From the NCBI GenBank assembly GCA_003991915.1, contig RQTK01000356.1:387533-451532 (forward strand): 64,000 bases of DNA, given 5' to 3'. The notes under the pieces are model-generated. The model made no database searches and had not been told where the DNA came from. It saw only the letters and a program-made list of their open reading frames with translations. Shown here in pieces: positions 36,901-44,619 of this stretch. The DNA is from Elysia chlorotica (lineage: Eukaryota > Mollusca > Gastropoda > Plakobranchidae). The translations under genes and the position numbers were made by a program. Within the stretch, counting starts at the first letter, position 1. Every line of letters begins with the position of its first letter.

Positions 36901-38683
36901 CAAATCATGTAGGGATTAATATGATTACAGCATGACAAATAAGACTTTGCCAAACAAGTAGAGATTTTGACAGAGCTGATTTAAAAAAGTTTCACTGAAG
37001 TATTTCTTTCCCTATTTTATCCCCCACTTTGTTCCATGTCTAGTGGCTGTGTCTATGAGCCTGGTGCACTGGCAAGACCATCTGTGGCAGAAGTTACCGT
37101 TCAAGAATCTGGTCTGGTCCATCACAGCGGCATCCATGTGAGTGATTTACACAATTTTGCATATTTGATGAGGACAAAAATAGTTAATCCAAAATTGCAG
37201 TTAAAATTGAATGGAAATTGAAGATTTTTTCAAAACTAATTTACGATGGCGCCTGCCATCGTCCTCTGGTCTTTTTTACGGGAGTGCCCGCTAAGAAAGG
37301 AGTCTGGCATACACATTTTGTGTACAGATTAGAAGATATGAATAATTTTTCTCTGGAAAAAGAAGATTTACACATCGTAAATGATGAGTTTTACGTTTGA
37401 TAGCCCTTTATTGCTTTATAAAATATAATGTGGTTGCTGAGTTACAATTAAAAACAAACAAACACCGATCAACTGTGTACCCTTGCGGTAAAAAAAGACA
37501 TTTGATTTTAAATTTGCTCGACATACACATTGAACGTACAAAATTTTTGTAATCCTTGCTGGACATAAAAATATTTTAATAGATAGATATAAAGTCAGTT
37601 AAGTAAAAAAATTTATAGCTAGATCGATAGATAGATATGCTTTTCACAGAGCTATTTTCCGCCTTTTGCATTTTTTTCCATTTCAAGGTCAGCGGGTGAA
37701 AAGCACCCACGAGTGGCATATAGTAATATAAATAGCGAGTGGCAATGAAGGTTAATTCATGGCATCTTCCATAATAGTTAATGACAAAAACGTTGAATAA
37801 ACTAGTAAAAAACATATTTCAATTTTGGTTCACAATGTTCATTGGTTTTCAAACTATGTGATACTTAGTGTATGTGATCGTGTAAATATTTTCTTTTTAT
37901 TATTCGTGTTGCTGCTGTATTTTCAGTATTGTTCTTCAAGTGCTGTTCACCGTGTTTGACGTGTGGGCGAGACACTCTATGTATGGCGACCAGATGCCCC
38001 TGTCGGAGGTTCATCCATCCGTGTGGGTGCTAGGCTGTGTCTGGCCCTTTGTCGCCATCGCTTTGAACGAGTTGTCCAAAAGACGAGAGATCAAGTAAGA
38101 TTTTGAGCTTGATAAAATGGAGTTAAAAGTCTAATTCCAGAAAAGTAAATTGTTGTACCCAATTTTTTTCTAGTAAAAGAAATCCGTAGAAATCACATTT
38201 ATTGTATAAGACTTTGTACGTTTTGGCATATAACACATTCAGACTTGAAGTAAAAACACTGGTAACTTTCATGGATTCCTATTTTGTAGTAAACTGTGAA
38301 AACAATAAAAAGGAGCATTCATTTCTTTTTTATCAACTCTTGTAAGTTGTTAGGTCTGTTTATAAGATAATGACTTCAACTTCATCATACCCTTAGTTAT
38401 ATCAGGATGTGATCTGCTTTGCAGAGAAATGGGAGGCAAATAAGTTATAATTAGAGAATATGTGAATAGAGCGTTTTATCTCAATAAAACCATCAAAACA
38501 TAAAATCATTTTTTTTTAATCATAGAAGAATATAATTATAACAAGTACCATGCGTTAATATCAATAAAAAATCCTTCATTTTATCTTACTCTAATTTTTT
38601 TTTGTGCCAGACTGGCTTTGAGAGCCCAGAAACGAGCAAGGCTGGACTTCGACACAAAACTGGGAATGAATTCACCATTTTGA
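10930..38683 (+). CDS. TMEM94: TMEM94 orthologue, complete 29-coding-exon gene (1463 aa)
   Basis: Exons: 10930-11165, 11672-11823, 12574-12767, 13467-13603, 14211-14316, 14846-14932, 15727-15840, 16632-16805, 17721-17898, 18446-18501, 18710-18775, 20131-20252, 21200-21293, 21533-21641, 22391-22493, 23449-23613 (or 24393-24557), 25569-25743, 26505-26588, 27288-27620, 29171-29668, 30187-30286, 31238-31346, 32723-32897, 34339-34584, 35585-35718, 36158-36267, 37044-37137, 37927-38094, 38611-38683. All junctions are GT-AG and phases chain without a stop (4392 nt). The product matches vertebrate TMEM94 throughout: LVNLPHPLLVEGDVI, CCVDKKGILSWPNPS, VFAEKMGLEAGWNCHVSL, LPRGIENVRPHL, NVPLLVNLFTDC and the end KLGMNSPF. 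TMEM94 is an ER-membrane P-type-ATPase-like protein, reported as a magnesium pump (ERMA). Two N-terminal membrane segments (about 53-74 and 85-107), a second pair in exons 5-7, a large cytosolic region and a C-terminal membrane block (exons 24-28) fit that fold. At 1463 residues it is longer than the ~1356 of human, mostly through the Ser/Gly/Glu-rich exons 19-20. Confidence 0.95.
12574..12767 (+). CDS. TMEM94: TMEM94 coding exon 3: actuator-like segment
   Basis: It encodes LQWVVRDGNLVNLPHPLL then VEGDVIVMRPG, the part corresponding to the start of a P-type ATPase actuator domain. A second in-frame acceptor 6 bases downstream (ctgcag at 12574-12579) would drop two alanine-region codons, so a two-residue isoform difference is possible. 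Confidence 0.9.
13225..13295 (+). mobile_element. Possible degraded tRNA-like SINE head
   Basis: 'aggtggttcaagggtagagc' resembles the A-box region of the SINE head, and 'cagattttatctcc' would be a mutated B box. No body follows. It is weakly supported. Confidence 0.3.
13999..14115. repeat. Three tandem 38-bp units
   Basis: 'gattttgtttcttaataaa' starts at 14009, 14047 and 14085 with minor changes, in TMEM94 intron 4. Confidence 0.9.
16356..16492. other. Assembly gap (137 N) beside a (TTG)n run
   Basis: 137 undetermined bases are followed at once by 'attattgttgttg...', a GTT repeat to about 16548. The gap probably reflects a collapsed microsatellite in TMEM94 intron 7; no coding exon appears to be missing, because the frame joins cleanly from exon 7 to exon 8. 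Confidence 0.95.
16762..17300 (+). repeat. Three tandem copies of the exon 8 3' end plus intron
   Basis: The true exon 8 end (GTCCGGACTTTGAGATGCTCC ... GCGTCACT) recurs in diverged form near 16990-17040 (gtccagactttgagatgctg...) and 17168-17222 (gtccagactttgaaatgctt...). Each copy is followed by similar intron sequence (gtgttaatctctncctactctaacactaagca-type). The extra copies have mutations in the coding part and look non-functional as exons. Confidence 0.85.
17721..17898 (+). CDS. TMEM94: TMEM94 coding exon 9: degenerate P-type phosphorylation motif
   Basis: The exon opens with VMCCVDKKGILSWPNP (D at residue 406). Canonical P-type ATPases have DKTGTLT here; this protein, like its vertebrate orthologue (DKQGILS), keeps D-K-x-G but not the two threonines. 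The rest of the exon is an acidic then basic linker (EEEEDS, RRKKRSRQ). The phase-1 donor is TCGG/GTGAGC. Confidence 0.92.
19322..20130. repeat. 69-bp minisatellite (about 11.5 units) in TMEM94 intron 11
   Basis: Units of 69 bp (some 66-68; one unit carries an extra 13 bp) share the core 'agatacaaacgcagaaagta' and end 'gtctcatgatgt' or 'gtctcttgatccgg'. Eleven cores are visible between about 19349 and 20075, plus a truncated unit. Unit subtypes are grouped (gatgtgg early and middle, gatccgg late), typical of local amplification. The last partial unit supplies the acceptor CAG of exon 12. Confidence 0.95.
20131..20252 (+). CDS. TMEM94: TMEM94 coding exon 12, abutting the minisatellite
   Basis: It encodes GLDILLNTCNEHTSEWYTQF and DHVACAARENKDTVAVISRR. 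Compare human GLNVLLNLC...RFSDHLCNIA at the same place. The acceptor 'ctcgatccag' is a variant of the minisatellite unit end 'cttgatccgg', so a single G-to-A change in a unit could have made the present splice site. Confidence 0.9.
20261..20340 (-). mobile_element. SINE tail fragment
   Basis: 'gcttaacgtcc' followed by 'gagcactatat' and 'attgtggacaggcac' is the minus-strand tail of the window's SINE, lying directly after the exon 12 donor. It is diverged. Confidence 0.55.
21901..22235 (-). other. TA-flanked insert with a short unclassified frame
   Basis: A (TA)n run at 21901-21928 and a TATA-rich run at about 22213-22235 bracket roughly 285 bp that on the minus strand reads SLNKRREVYSTCLHCSKYLL and continues to KESY. 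The CxxC and basic composition suggest the C-terminal end of a retroelement protein inserted into a TA microsatellite, but I cannot name the family. Confidence 0.3.
23449..23613 (+). CDS. TMEM94: TMEM94 exon 16, copy A
   Basis: It encodes KRILDFYHRNSMVAYCTAFA, then YKPLPRGILDWPEH to EDVG, equivalent to KKVLDFYQRACLSGYCSAFAYKP in human. It is 165 nt in phase 2-2, flanked by TTTTCAG and GGGTAAAC. Confidence 0.9.
23652..23910 (+). mobile_element. Full-length tRNA-derived SINE with target-site duplication
   Basis: The head reads 'gcgcggtggtccaggggtag' (A box) and 'gagttcgaatcctgg' (B box), like a tRNA gene. The body runs 'ggttgggtcggtgtcagtat ... ggctgagacaggagtcatgg' and the tail ends 'ggacgttaaaccaacccaac'. 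Flanks are 'ctctatttggttg' before and 'ctctatttgtttg' after, a ~13-bp target-site duplication with one mismatch. This is the reference copy for the family in this window. Confidence 0.92.
24393..24557 (+). CDS. TMEM94: TMEM94 exon 16, copy B (identical duplicate)
   Basis: It appears base-for-base identical to copy A, with the same acceptor and donor. Being 165 nt with symmetric phases, it can be used instead of copy A, or together with it, without breaking frame; double inclusion would add 55 residues. Which copy is used cannot be told from sequence. Confidence 0.75.
25015..25100 (+). mobile_element. Possible tRNA-derived SINE head
   Basis: The sequence resembles an A box then B box arrangement ('tagatcaccaggatagagc' and 'ggtacaaatctcagc') but is degenerate and has no matching body. 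It is a weak call. Confidence 0.2.
25141..25293. repeat. Two tandem ~79-bp units
   Basis: 'acatgttgttttattcaa' to 'catacaaacttgt' occurs at about 25144 and again at 25223 with a few substitutions. It lies in TMEM94 intron 16. Confidence 0.9.
25461..25568 (+). repeat. 108-bp upstream duplicate of exon 17 acceptor and 5' end
   Basis: An acceptor (ttttttatgcag) and the first 53 bases of exon 17 are repeated here, directly upstream of the true exon with the same preceding intron text (cctcatattttca). The unit is exactly 108 bp and has no in-frame stop, so using the upstream acceptor would add 36 residues (VFLDGDEGDTLQRQRSH then IVLSSYFQTNPCF) and run into the normal exon. Confidence 0.85.
25569..25743 (+). 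CDS. TMEM94: TMEM94 coding exon 17
   Basis: It encodes VFLDGDEGDTLQRQRSHSVD and ends TFLGMISLQYQARQ, matching human QIFMGMVSSQYQAR. The exon enters with one base completing a Gly codon and leaves in phase 0 at CAG/GTAAAG. Confidence 0.9.
25789..25894 (+). mobile_element. SINE 5' half (tRNA head and start of body)
   Basis: From 'gggggcgcggtggtcc' to 'gtgtcagtataa', it matches the first ~105 bases of the reference SINE, then stops abruptly where the duplicated exon 17 end begins. The SINE edge therefore coincides with a duplication breakpoint. Confidence 0.9.
25894..25985 (+). repeat. Duplicate of exon 17 3' end and donor, 192 bp downstream
   Basis: 'cttcctcggcatgatctccc' through the donor CAG/GTAAAG and the following 'cagcgggctgggagg' repeats the end of exon 17 and its intron start. 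An internal 'ctccctgcag' could act as an acceptor for a 15-nt, frame-neutral micro-exon, but there is no evidence for use. Confidence 0.85.
27288..27620 (+). CDS. TMEM94: TMEM94 coding exon 19 (conserved start, Gly/Ser-rich extension)
   Basis: It opens VFAEKMGLEAGWNCHVSL, nearly identical to vertebrate TMEM94 (VFAEKMGLETGWNCHISL). This is followed by about 90 residues of low-complexity Ser/Ala/Gly sequence that vertebrates lack, including GASGGGGGFGS. It is 111 codons in phase 0-0. Confidence 0.93.
28568..28662 (+). mobile_element. SINE fragment (body to tail)
   Basis: 'gtctcgtgtgtggcagc' followed by 'ggggcatgtccacaatgtag' and a degraded tail match the middle and end of the reference SINE. 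Confidence 0.7.
29171..29668 (+). CDS. TMEM94: TMEM94 coding exon 20 (acidic/Ser-rich regulatory loop)
   Basis: It opens VKFAKNPLPIVYDDESATER and then runs through a long Ser/Thr/Asp region to SGEEDSGDEEEEELDVHSD, SSYVTENTEDSLTGVFDNR. Vertebrate TMEM94 has a shorter equivalent before LPRGIHQVRPHL. The 166-codon exon explains much of the extra length of this protein; clustered S/T next to acidic residues suggests CK2-type phosphorylation (inference). Confidence 0.9.
30890..31075 (+). repeat. Dispersed repeat of unknown family, copy 1
   Basis: 'gtattagaaat' through 'tttaatcattgcctttcttt' to 'gtgaaactggtccttt' is recognisably the same sequence as 44434-44610, at roughly 75-80 percent by eye. 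It lies in TMEM94 intron 21 and has no coding capacity. Confidence 0.7.
31238..31346 (+). CDS. TMEM94: TMEM94 coding exon 22 (hinge-like P-domain end)
   Basis: It encodes QEMIKIMQENGEVVLVVGSS, then LNMENTSIFLQGDCS. Human has CEMIKIMQEYGEVTCCLGSS. The G-D-C-S-I-A at the junction with exon 23 takes the position of the TGDGxND hinge motif of P-type ATPases, from which only the Asp-like core remains. Confidence 0.92.
31670..31825 (+). mobile_element. SINE fragment (body and tail)
   Basis: 'gattgggttggtgtcagtg', 'gatcggctgagacagcagtc' and 'cttggggcccccctacaaca' match the reference SINE in order; the head is missing and the tail diverged. Confidence 0.8.
31860..32155. repeat. Two diverged tandem ~160-bp units
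   Basis: 'agagagaaac ... agattcaaatagttctgtccagttc ... accatggcag' at about 31861-31990 recurs at 32019-32152 as 'agagagaaac ... agattcaaataattctctctagttc ... actatggcag'. It lies in TMEM94 intron 22. Confidence 0.75.
32723..32897 (+). CDS. TMEM94: TMEM94 coding exon 23
   Basis: It encodes IAIEPMYPQLCVRRPVL, then LALPCPLFFQRHDNIKLIEL and IME. Human has ISIALDPLYPSRC and SLPCSLTFRQEETISIIRLIE. The composition is very GC-rich compared with its introns. Phase 2 in, phase 0 out. Confidence 0.92.
32833..33210 (+). repeat. 192-bp tandem duplication of exon 23 3' half and intron
   Basis: The exon end (from 'ccctgccctgccctctcttc' to the donor GAG/GTCTGT) and following intron recur 192 bp downstream. 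In the second copy 'tcttcttccag' at 33040-33050 could serve as an acceptor, giving a 39-nt phase-0 exon 33051-33089 (RHDNIKLIELIME). That would repeat 13 residues without a frame change. Confidence 0.88.
32900..32940 (-). mobile_element. SINE tail fragment (also in the duplicate at about 33105-33140)
   Basis: 'gttgcttagcatccaa.ctcagcac' is a diverged minus-strand SINE tail immediately after the exon 23 donor. It was copied along with the 192-bp duplication. Confidence 0.45.
33290..33412 (-). mobile_element. SINE fragment, minus strand
   Basis: 'ataggctatattgtagacag', 'gccccaagac', 'gctgccaca' and 'taccatgaatcctgtcttag' match the reverse complement of the reference SINE body. Confidence 0.8.
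34181..34363 (+). repeat. Three 61-bp units spanning the exon 24 acceptor
   Basis: 'aagcaatacttagttcccct gttttcctcc' followed by a C-rich acceptor and the first ~25 bases of exon 24 occurs at 34181, 34242 and 34303, exactly 61 bp apart. Only the third continues into the real exon. The first two acceptors read TCTAGACAC and would hit an in-frame TAG at the next unit, so they would be non-productive if used. Confidence 0.92.
34339..34584 (+). CDS. TMEM94: TMEM94 coding exon 24: start of C-terminal membrane block
   Basis: It encodes SRHFILALRNSFYLMLCCSL, then MLVLSQLLCCLMLLPPPL, then LSLSLLGNPNEARTLSMATH and KNINLVNKQ, corresponding to human SLLGKPPHSSIMSMATGKNL. Exons 25-28 continue the membrane block (FIQFICRFVPSIFVTLISFAL; GGLVLAQNIFHLYLAIFM; NLVWSITAASIIVLQVLFTV; VWVLGCVWPFVAIALNEL). 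Confidence 0.93.
35134..35253. repeat. Two tandem 60-bp units
   Basis: 'cagtcgatttttagataaaa' to 'catagaatct' is repeated exactly 60 bp apart with one visible substitution, in TMEM94 intron 24. Confidence 0.95.
38611..38683 (+). CDS. TMEM94: TMEM94 last coding exon and stop
   Basis: It encodes LALRAQKRARLDFDTKLGMN then SPF and TGA. The vertebrate protein ends QFETKLGMNSPF, so the C-terminus is complete and the reading frame of the whole model is confirmed. Confidence 0.96.
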
Positions 38684-41600
38684 GGCAATTCAACCAATAA
38701 CATTATAACTGATTATATCCATTACCTGTCTGGTGCAATTTAAGTGAAGCAAATCAGGAATCATCAAATTTTTATACTCAAGATCTCCATCATACTCAGT
38801 TTCATAACATCAGTTTCTAAAATAGTTTAGTGGCAAACTACAGTTCTGAGAATACCTATACCCACAAATCATTACATCATGGTATAAGAAATCGTGCTGT
38901 ACCATTGTTTCCATAAAACTCTGTCAGTTGCCACTGTCAGCTTTCATTATTTCAGAGTCATCAGAATTGTGCTCTTGTTTTTTTTACTAGTCAACCGTGG
39001 ATGTATTTTTTTACATTTGTTTTTAAAACAATGATAAATATGAAAAGGGGAATATTAACATACTTTTAATTATATTTAAATACTTTGAACTAATTTAATA
39101 AAAATTAATACACCAGAGCTGTTATTATCATTGACCACAGTTTATTAGCAATGCAAAGATGTAAAGCATACCTTTTTTTGGCCTGATAAAATTAATGAGC
39201 TAGTTGTTTTCCATTTCCTTCTTCCAAAAATTATGTTGCCCTTGTCTTTTAACTATTCAAATCATTCCATTTTCCGTTGTCAATTGTTGTTTTACTTTCA
39301 TATCATATCATATACTCAAGTAGGGCTTTATATAACTTTTAATTTTAGTATAAACCTTTGATACTTGTTATATTACGGTGCTTGTTAATCATGAGCCAAA
39401 CTGTAGAAGTTATTTGAGATTTTCAGTTATTTTGAGAACATATTTACAACCTTTGTCATTTTACACTGAATTTTACTATTTATTGTTAGTTTTTCACTTA
39501 CACATCAGTCAAGCCATCCAGTTTTATGAGGCAGTAGCCTATGTTTACTTTTATGTAAACATTTTTGTTATGAAAGATACTTATTATTTAACCACTTGAG
39601 ATTTTGGAGGCAAAAGTACAAATTTATATGTCCATTACAGTGAATGCTGAATGGCTGTCCAGTTTCATTCACTGGTTCAAATCATCCTCGACTCTGCCAC
39701 TTTCAGAACACAATTCGCTGTAGTGTAATTAAACAGATAGGTCAAATTCATTGACAGTTAGGATAGCTCTATGGGTACATCAATTCTACAAACATACCTG
39801 AGCACTCAAGTGGTCGAAGGTTGAAAAGTCATCTGGCAGTTAGTCTTGCTTGGGGCAACTTTTGCGGAAAAAAAATCAAGCAAAGTGCAAATTTAGAGTA
39901 ATAAATTAAATCTAAAATGCCAGTGGCCAATGCATACTTAAATGCTTCTTAAATCAGTTTTCACTGAGGCCTACTTCTATCTTTTTTTCCTTAGACGTTT
40001 TTGTATTGTAAAATGAAAAAGGAACTCGTTTTCTTTTTTTGATTATCCTGTGTCAATAAAAATTATTTTCTGTTATCCGGAGAACAACTTTGACAATGAT
40101 GACTTGACAAAATATCTTAAAAAATGTTTCTTATGGATGTTATTCATTATTGACATTAATTTTCTATTTTATTTGAATTGAAAAAAAAAAGAGATTGAAA
40201 TTTTATTGCTTTGTACTTAAGCCAAGACAATACTCAGCTCTCACCACTTTACGGGTCATTGTCAATGCACATAAAACGCCGGCCAAGATTATGAACACTA
40301 CAACTACTACTACATTTGATCCTAAAATGTATTTCAATGCGCTGAGAAAGCAAATGTTACATTAATTTATGTTATATTCTTCCCAAGCCGCTTTGATTGT
40401 ATTGTTGAAAAATTATATAAAAGAATGTTTAATGAAGTGTGTATTAATGATTTTGGTGTGTAATTTTGTTAAAATACAAATCACATTTTATGTTTATATT
40501 ATAAATAATGTTAATAAGATGAAAAAAAAATCTGTTTATGTGATTAATGCCAATAAAATTAACTTTATACAACCACATTAAATTTGGAGCAGCACCATCA
40601 TTTTATAGAGATATGTTTGGTCAGTGATGATAATGAGAGATCAGACAAAAATTTAAGATGAAGATATGCTATAGCTTAAGTTTATGTATCTGTCTCTATT
40701 TTATTGGGAAATGCTTCAATAGCATAAGCGTGTAGAAAAATATCATGTCTCATTTCATAGGTTAATGGGAAAGGGGAATTAAGGATACAGTTTAAAAAAA
40801 TCTGATATTTTTGCATAATTATGTAGTCCTAATAATGGAGTATTTTAAATCTGTTTCAGAGGCAAAATTTATTTTCTTCCTAGCTATCGAGTGCTAGCTT
40901 AGCAAAATTTGTTAAACACTATTTAGAGACTGTGATCCTACCGTGGTCAAATTCAGGCTTTTTTTAAAGCAGTGAGAAGGAATAGTAGCTGAGACCCTTA
41001 ATCAACTGCTTTTAATTGGTATCTAAGTTTCCCAAAACATTCTATTTGGAGATGGGAGCAAACGTCTGACTGAGCTGTCTGTTGTCCCTGCCCTCTCTCC
41101 ACCGCTCTCAAATATGTACATGTAGTTATGAGAGTCAGGTAGGAAATGAGAGCCCGAGAGCTGCGTTTCAAATTCACACCATCAGTTTCAGAATAGTTAT
41201 TTTCAGTTACTATGGATAATTTATACACAAGAGTGGCTCATAGATTCTTTAGGTAGAGCCTGTGTAATGAAAAACAAATTTCTTTTGAAAATATTTTTGT
41301 AAATATTAATGTTGGAATTTCTTGCCAAAGGTTTTGAAGGGCAACATTTTTTACTCATTATATACCAGAGACTACGTATGAAAATATTTAAGCTATTCTG
41401 CTAGCTTCACTCAAGCAGCTTTGCATGTATAAATCGGTTATTGTATACATTTTTTGCCGTGTTTTTCGATTTTTTTGAAAATAGGTATTTTTCACAGTTT
41501 CAAAATGTAACTACTTTTTATTGTTGAAGTTTTTTCTAGAGTCCCAGAAGATTTGAGTTGATTTAACATCCAATGTTAGCACTATATAGGCTATATTGTT

Positions 41601-43520
41601 GACGGATCCCAAGACTCAAATCTGACAATTTTATGTGCTGCCATGCACGAAACAGTGCAGGGATACCATGACTCCTGTCTCAGCCCAGCAGAAGGAGAAG
41701 TCCTTGTATTATTAGTGATGAAATATAACTACTCATAGTAAGCAGTTTGCTAAGCAAAGCCATTCTTTTTATTTGTAGTTTAATGGCTCAAATGTCATTT
41801 CAATAAGAAGTTAACCAAACTGATACACTGTTGGTTTGAGTTAAAACCAGTGATAACATTATTAGTTATTAAGATGGTAATTGAGTCATTTAGGCCTGTT
41901 GGCTTACAAGTAGGCCTACTTCTTCATTAATTAAAATTTTTTTTGGACAAAGGTTAGAAAAAACCTACTTATTACTAGCCTGAGATATTCAACTCAGTAA
42001 ATGATGTAAAACATGTCAATTGGTTGAATGCAAATGCAAGTGCGCACAAACTGTAGTGTTTGATATTTTCATGTTTTTGACTAGTCGTCACAAAATAATT
42101 TTTGTCGTCTTTCAGACATTGTTCCCCCATTTTTTAACTATTTGCTTTGTAGAGAGTGAAATTTGCCAGCATTATTGTACCCCATGGACCCAGATGTTGA
42201 TGTTATTAGGTGTAGTTTTAAAATGTTGTCATGGAAGTTCAGTATTAAAAAAAAACAGTTTAATGTCATCAAAATGTTGTTTTCCAAGTATTTAGTTAAG
42301 CTATTGTGCAATAACAATGTGGATGTTTGCTGTTATTAGTTATATTTGCATACTCTATAACTGATGCCTATACTTAAGATTTTAAAAATATTTTTATATT
42401 TTATAGCAGATGATGAATTTCTATATTAAAAACAACAGCAAATGTATTGTGCTGACATGCCAAAAAAAGCCAAACTGTAACTTTATATTGAAATAAAAAA
42501 TTTTAATATAAAAAGGAAAAGCAAATGGACTTGGAATCACCAATTTACCTCAAAACCAAAGAAAAAAATTCTCTTTATCCTTTGGATCTTGCGTATTGCT
42601 ACGAGTATTACAATGATCACTGTCACTTTTTCACTCAGAGTCGGAGAACTTGAACATCGAAGAAACAAGATGTTTTATACCATCCCTTTTTTGAAAGATA
42701 GTACAGAGATGAATAAATGGTGCAAATGCTCCACAGTATTTCATCTTGATTTCCCCCATCTCTAAACTTCCTTAGCACATTCTTTTGGTTTCAGACATAA
42801 TTTGTCAGGCTTGTACCTCACCAGTACAAAACACTTCACCGACATTTCTTTCGTTTTTTTCGGTGTCGCAAGGTATGGTGTGGGCAAGGGAAAGTAAGGA
42901 ACGTGCCGCACTACGGCGACAAAATAATTCCATCGTTAAAGTTTGTGGCAAGGAACTTACTGAGGCGGACATGACTGTAAAACCTTGTTGCCTGATTGTT
43001 TGATAGTGGAAAAAAGAAGTACTGCACTAACAACAAATTATGTCGTCCTCTCACAGTCGATCTTAAGAAGAGAACAAACACAAGCACGTTCGTTTCATCC
43101 ATGTTCATTTTTAACATTAACTAATAACTATGTCTAGATTGTTCGAGGTGTATGAAACTTTCCCAGCAGTTTTATTTTTATGCGGTAAAATTCATTGATA
43201 CTCACTCCAACAATTTAAAAATGACAAAATCATTGTGTGACTGTTTTATCCCAGTGCGAGCACCAGCTTTAGAGATTTTTATCTTGTGGCAGTCAGGGAT
43301 GTAGCAGGTCTGTTTTGCTAAATGACAAAATGGATTCCTAAAGGAGAGACAATTTTGGTGATCAAGGACATACATTTTGTCAACACAGTAAAACAAATTT
43401 AAGCTGATGATTCTTAATTGAAAATTGATGTACAATATCCTTTGTTCTTGAAAAATGTTTTGTAATTGTATTTGTTGTTAACTATGGTTGTGAACAAAGA
43501 AAGGAAATAAAAAAATCGTT
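38684..43520 (+). other. Probable TMEM94 3' UTR / downstream AT-rich region with poly(A) signals
   Basis: No further exon is recognisable. AATAAA signals occur near 40055, 40550, 42493 and 43506. The last is followed within ~25 bases by 'gtaca' and a GT-rich stretch (ttgtgttcagtctg), the best-formed poly(A) site by eye. A minus-strand SINE at 41555-41690 lies inside. How far the transcript extends is not decidable from sequence. Confidence 0.4.
41555..41690 (-). mobile_element. SINE fragment, minus strand
   Basis: 'gttgatttaacatccaatgt', 'tataggctatattgttgacg', 'gtgctgccatgcac' and 'ataccatgactcctgtctca' match the reverse complement of the SINE from tail to mid-body. Confidence 0.85.
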
Positions 43521-43879
43521 CCGTACATTGTGTTCAGTCTGTTTAATATAAAACAAAATAATTCAAAATGCAATGTTTAATGCACACGGAGTGATGTTTT
43601 GCTTCTGTTTATAGAGTCATAAGTGAAGGCCAGCTTAGCGTGAAGACGCGAGTCCTTTTTACGGTACTTTAGCACAGTAACAGCTATATTGCCCATGATG
43701 TCCTAAGACAGTTGATACATTGCACTAGTAGCTCTGAGTGGTAAAAGCATAACAATTTTGCATAAAAAGATTGGTTAAAAGTTAAGAGTAGGTACAGCAT
43801 TTTAAAAGATTAATGTTAGGATTATCACAGTTAGATTTAATTATACATAATAATGTGCTTGAGATACCTTAGTAGGCCT

Positions 43880-44220
43880 TGAGGACTAACATTTATAAGT
43901 AAATATGCTCCCAATGGATTTTGTTGCCAAATGCACGTCTCTTTCCCGGTGAAGAAGCGGACAATCAACCAAAATGTGACTTATGGATAATTGACAGCTG
44001 CAAGTATGACACTGTGGAGGCTCTTCATGTCTCAGTTTATATGCGTGGGTAAGGTGAGAATGTCCAAGTTGGACTAGACCAAGTAGGCCAACCACTGGGC
44101 TCGTCTTCTAGTTCTAGCCTGAGACACTCCCGCCCAGTGGTGTGACCAAAACGCGGTTGAATAATTTGTTCAAATTCTTCTCTATAATTTTGGAGGGGTT
44201 TTGTCCTTCTGGAGAGCTGC
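43880..44220 (-). pseudogene. LINE remnant, reverse transcriptase/RNase H C-terminal end
   Basis: On the minus strand, GLVQLGHSHLTHAYKLRHEE is followed by PPQCHTCSCQLSISHILVDC. This matches the typical end of Jockey/I-type LINE ORF2 proteins (LGHxxLTHxYL, PPxCxxC, HIL-x-C). Upstream sequence continues in another frame (LNKLFNRVLVTPLGG), so at least one frameshift is present. The remnant is short and inactive. Confidence 0.7.
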
Positions 44221-44224
44221 CATA

Positions 44225-44425
44225 AAAATTTAACGTCAAAATTGTATAGGCTAAATTGTAGACGGGCCTCAAAACTAAGGTCTAAAAAGTTTCCGTGCTG
44301 CCACACAGAGACAGTGGGGGGATATCATGATTCTATCTCAACCAGTCACATCAAACTAACACCGACCCAACTAAAAGGGGATGAAGTCACCAGAGCGGGG
44401 CTCGAACCATGGACCTCCTGCGTGG
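44225..44425 (-). mobile_element. SINE, minus strand, diverged
   Basis: Tail and body text ('gtataggctaaattgtagac', 'gtgctgccacac', 'aacaccgacccaac') are followed by a B-box complement ('ggggctcgaaccatgg'). The tRNA-like head is partly lost and differs from the reference copy, so this may be a related subfamily. It abuts the LINE remnant. Confidence 0.75.
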
Positions 44426-44433
44426 AAAAATTT

Positions 44434-44610
44434 CGTATTAGAAATCGAGAGAGTACCTGTGTACATGCCACAATTTTGATCCCGCCCATCCTCCTTCCTA
44501 TCCCCCTTTTTATTTGATCATTGCATTTCTTTAGAACAAATAACATAAATGTTTCCATTTTCCTAGGGAGTTTATGACAGTAAAACTGGTCCTGTATCAA
44601 TATACCTGGT
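44434..44610 (+). repeat. Dispersed repeat of unknown family, copy 2
   Basis: It is the counterpart of 30890-31075 in the same orientation; shared landmarks are 'gtattagaaat', 'tttatttgatcattgca' and 'aaaactggtcct'. Confidence 0.7.
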
Positions 44611-44619
44611 ACATCTCCA

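Noticed and set aside
42785..43117. Possible small gene in the TMEM94 3' region
   Set aside because: Both-strand frames of about 70 residues lack domain similarity, good start context or splice partners.
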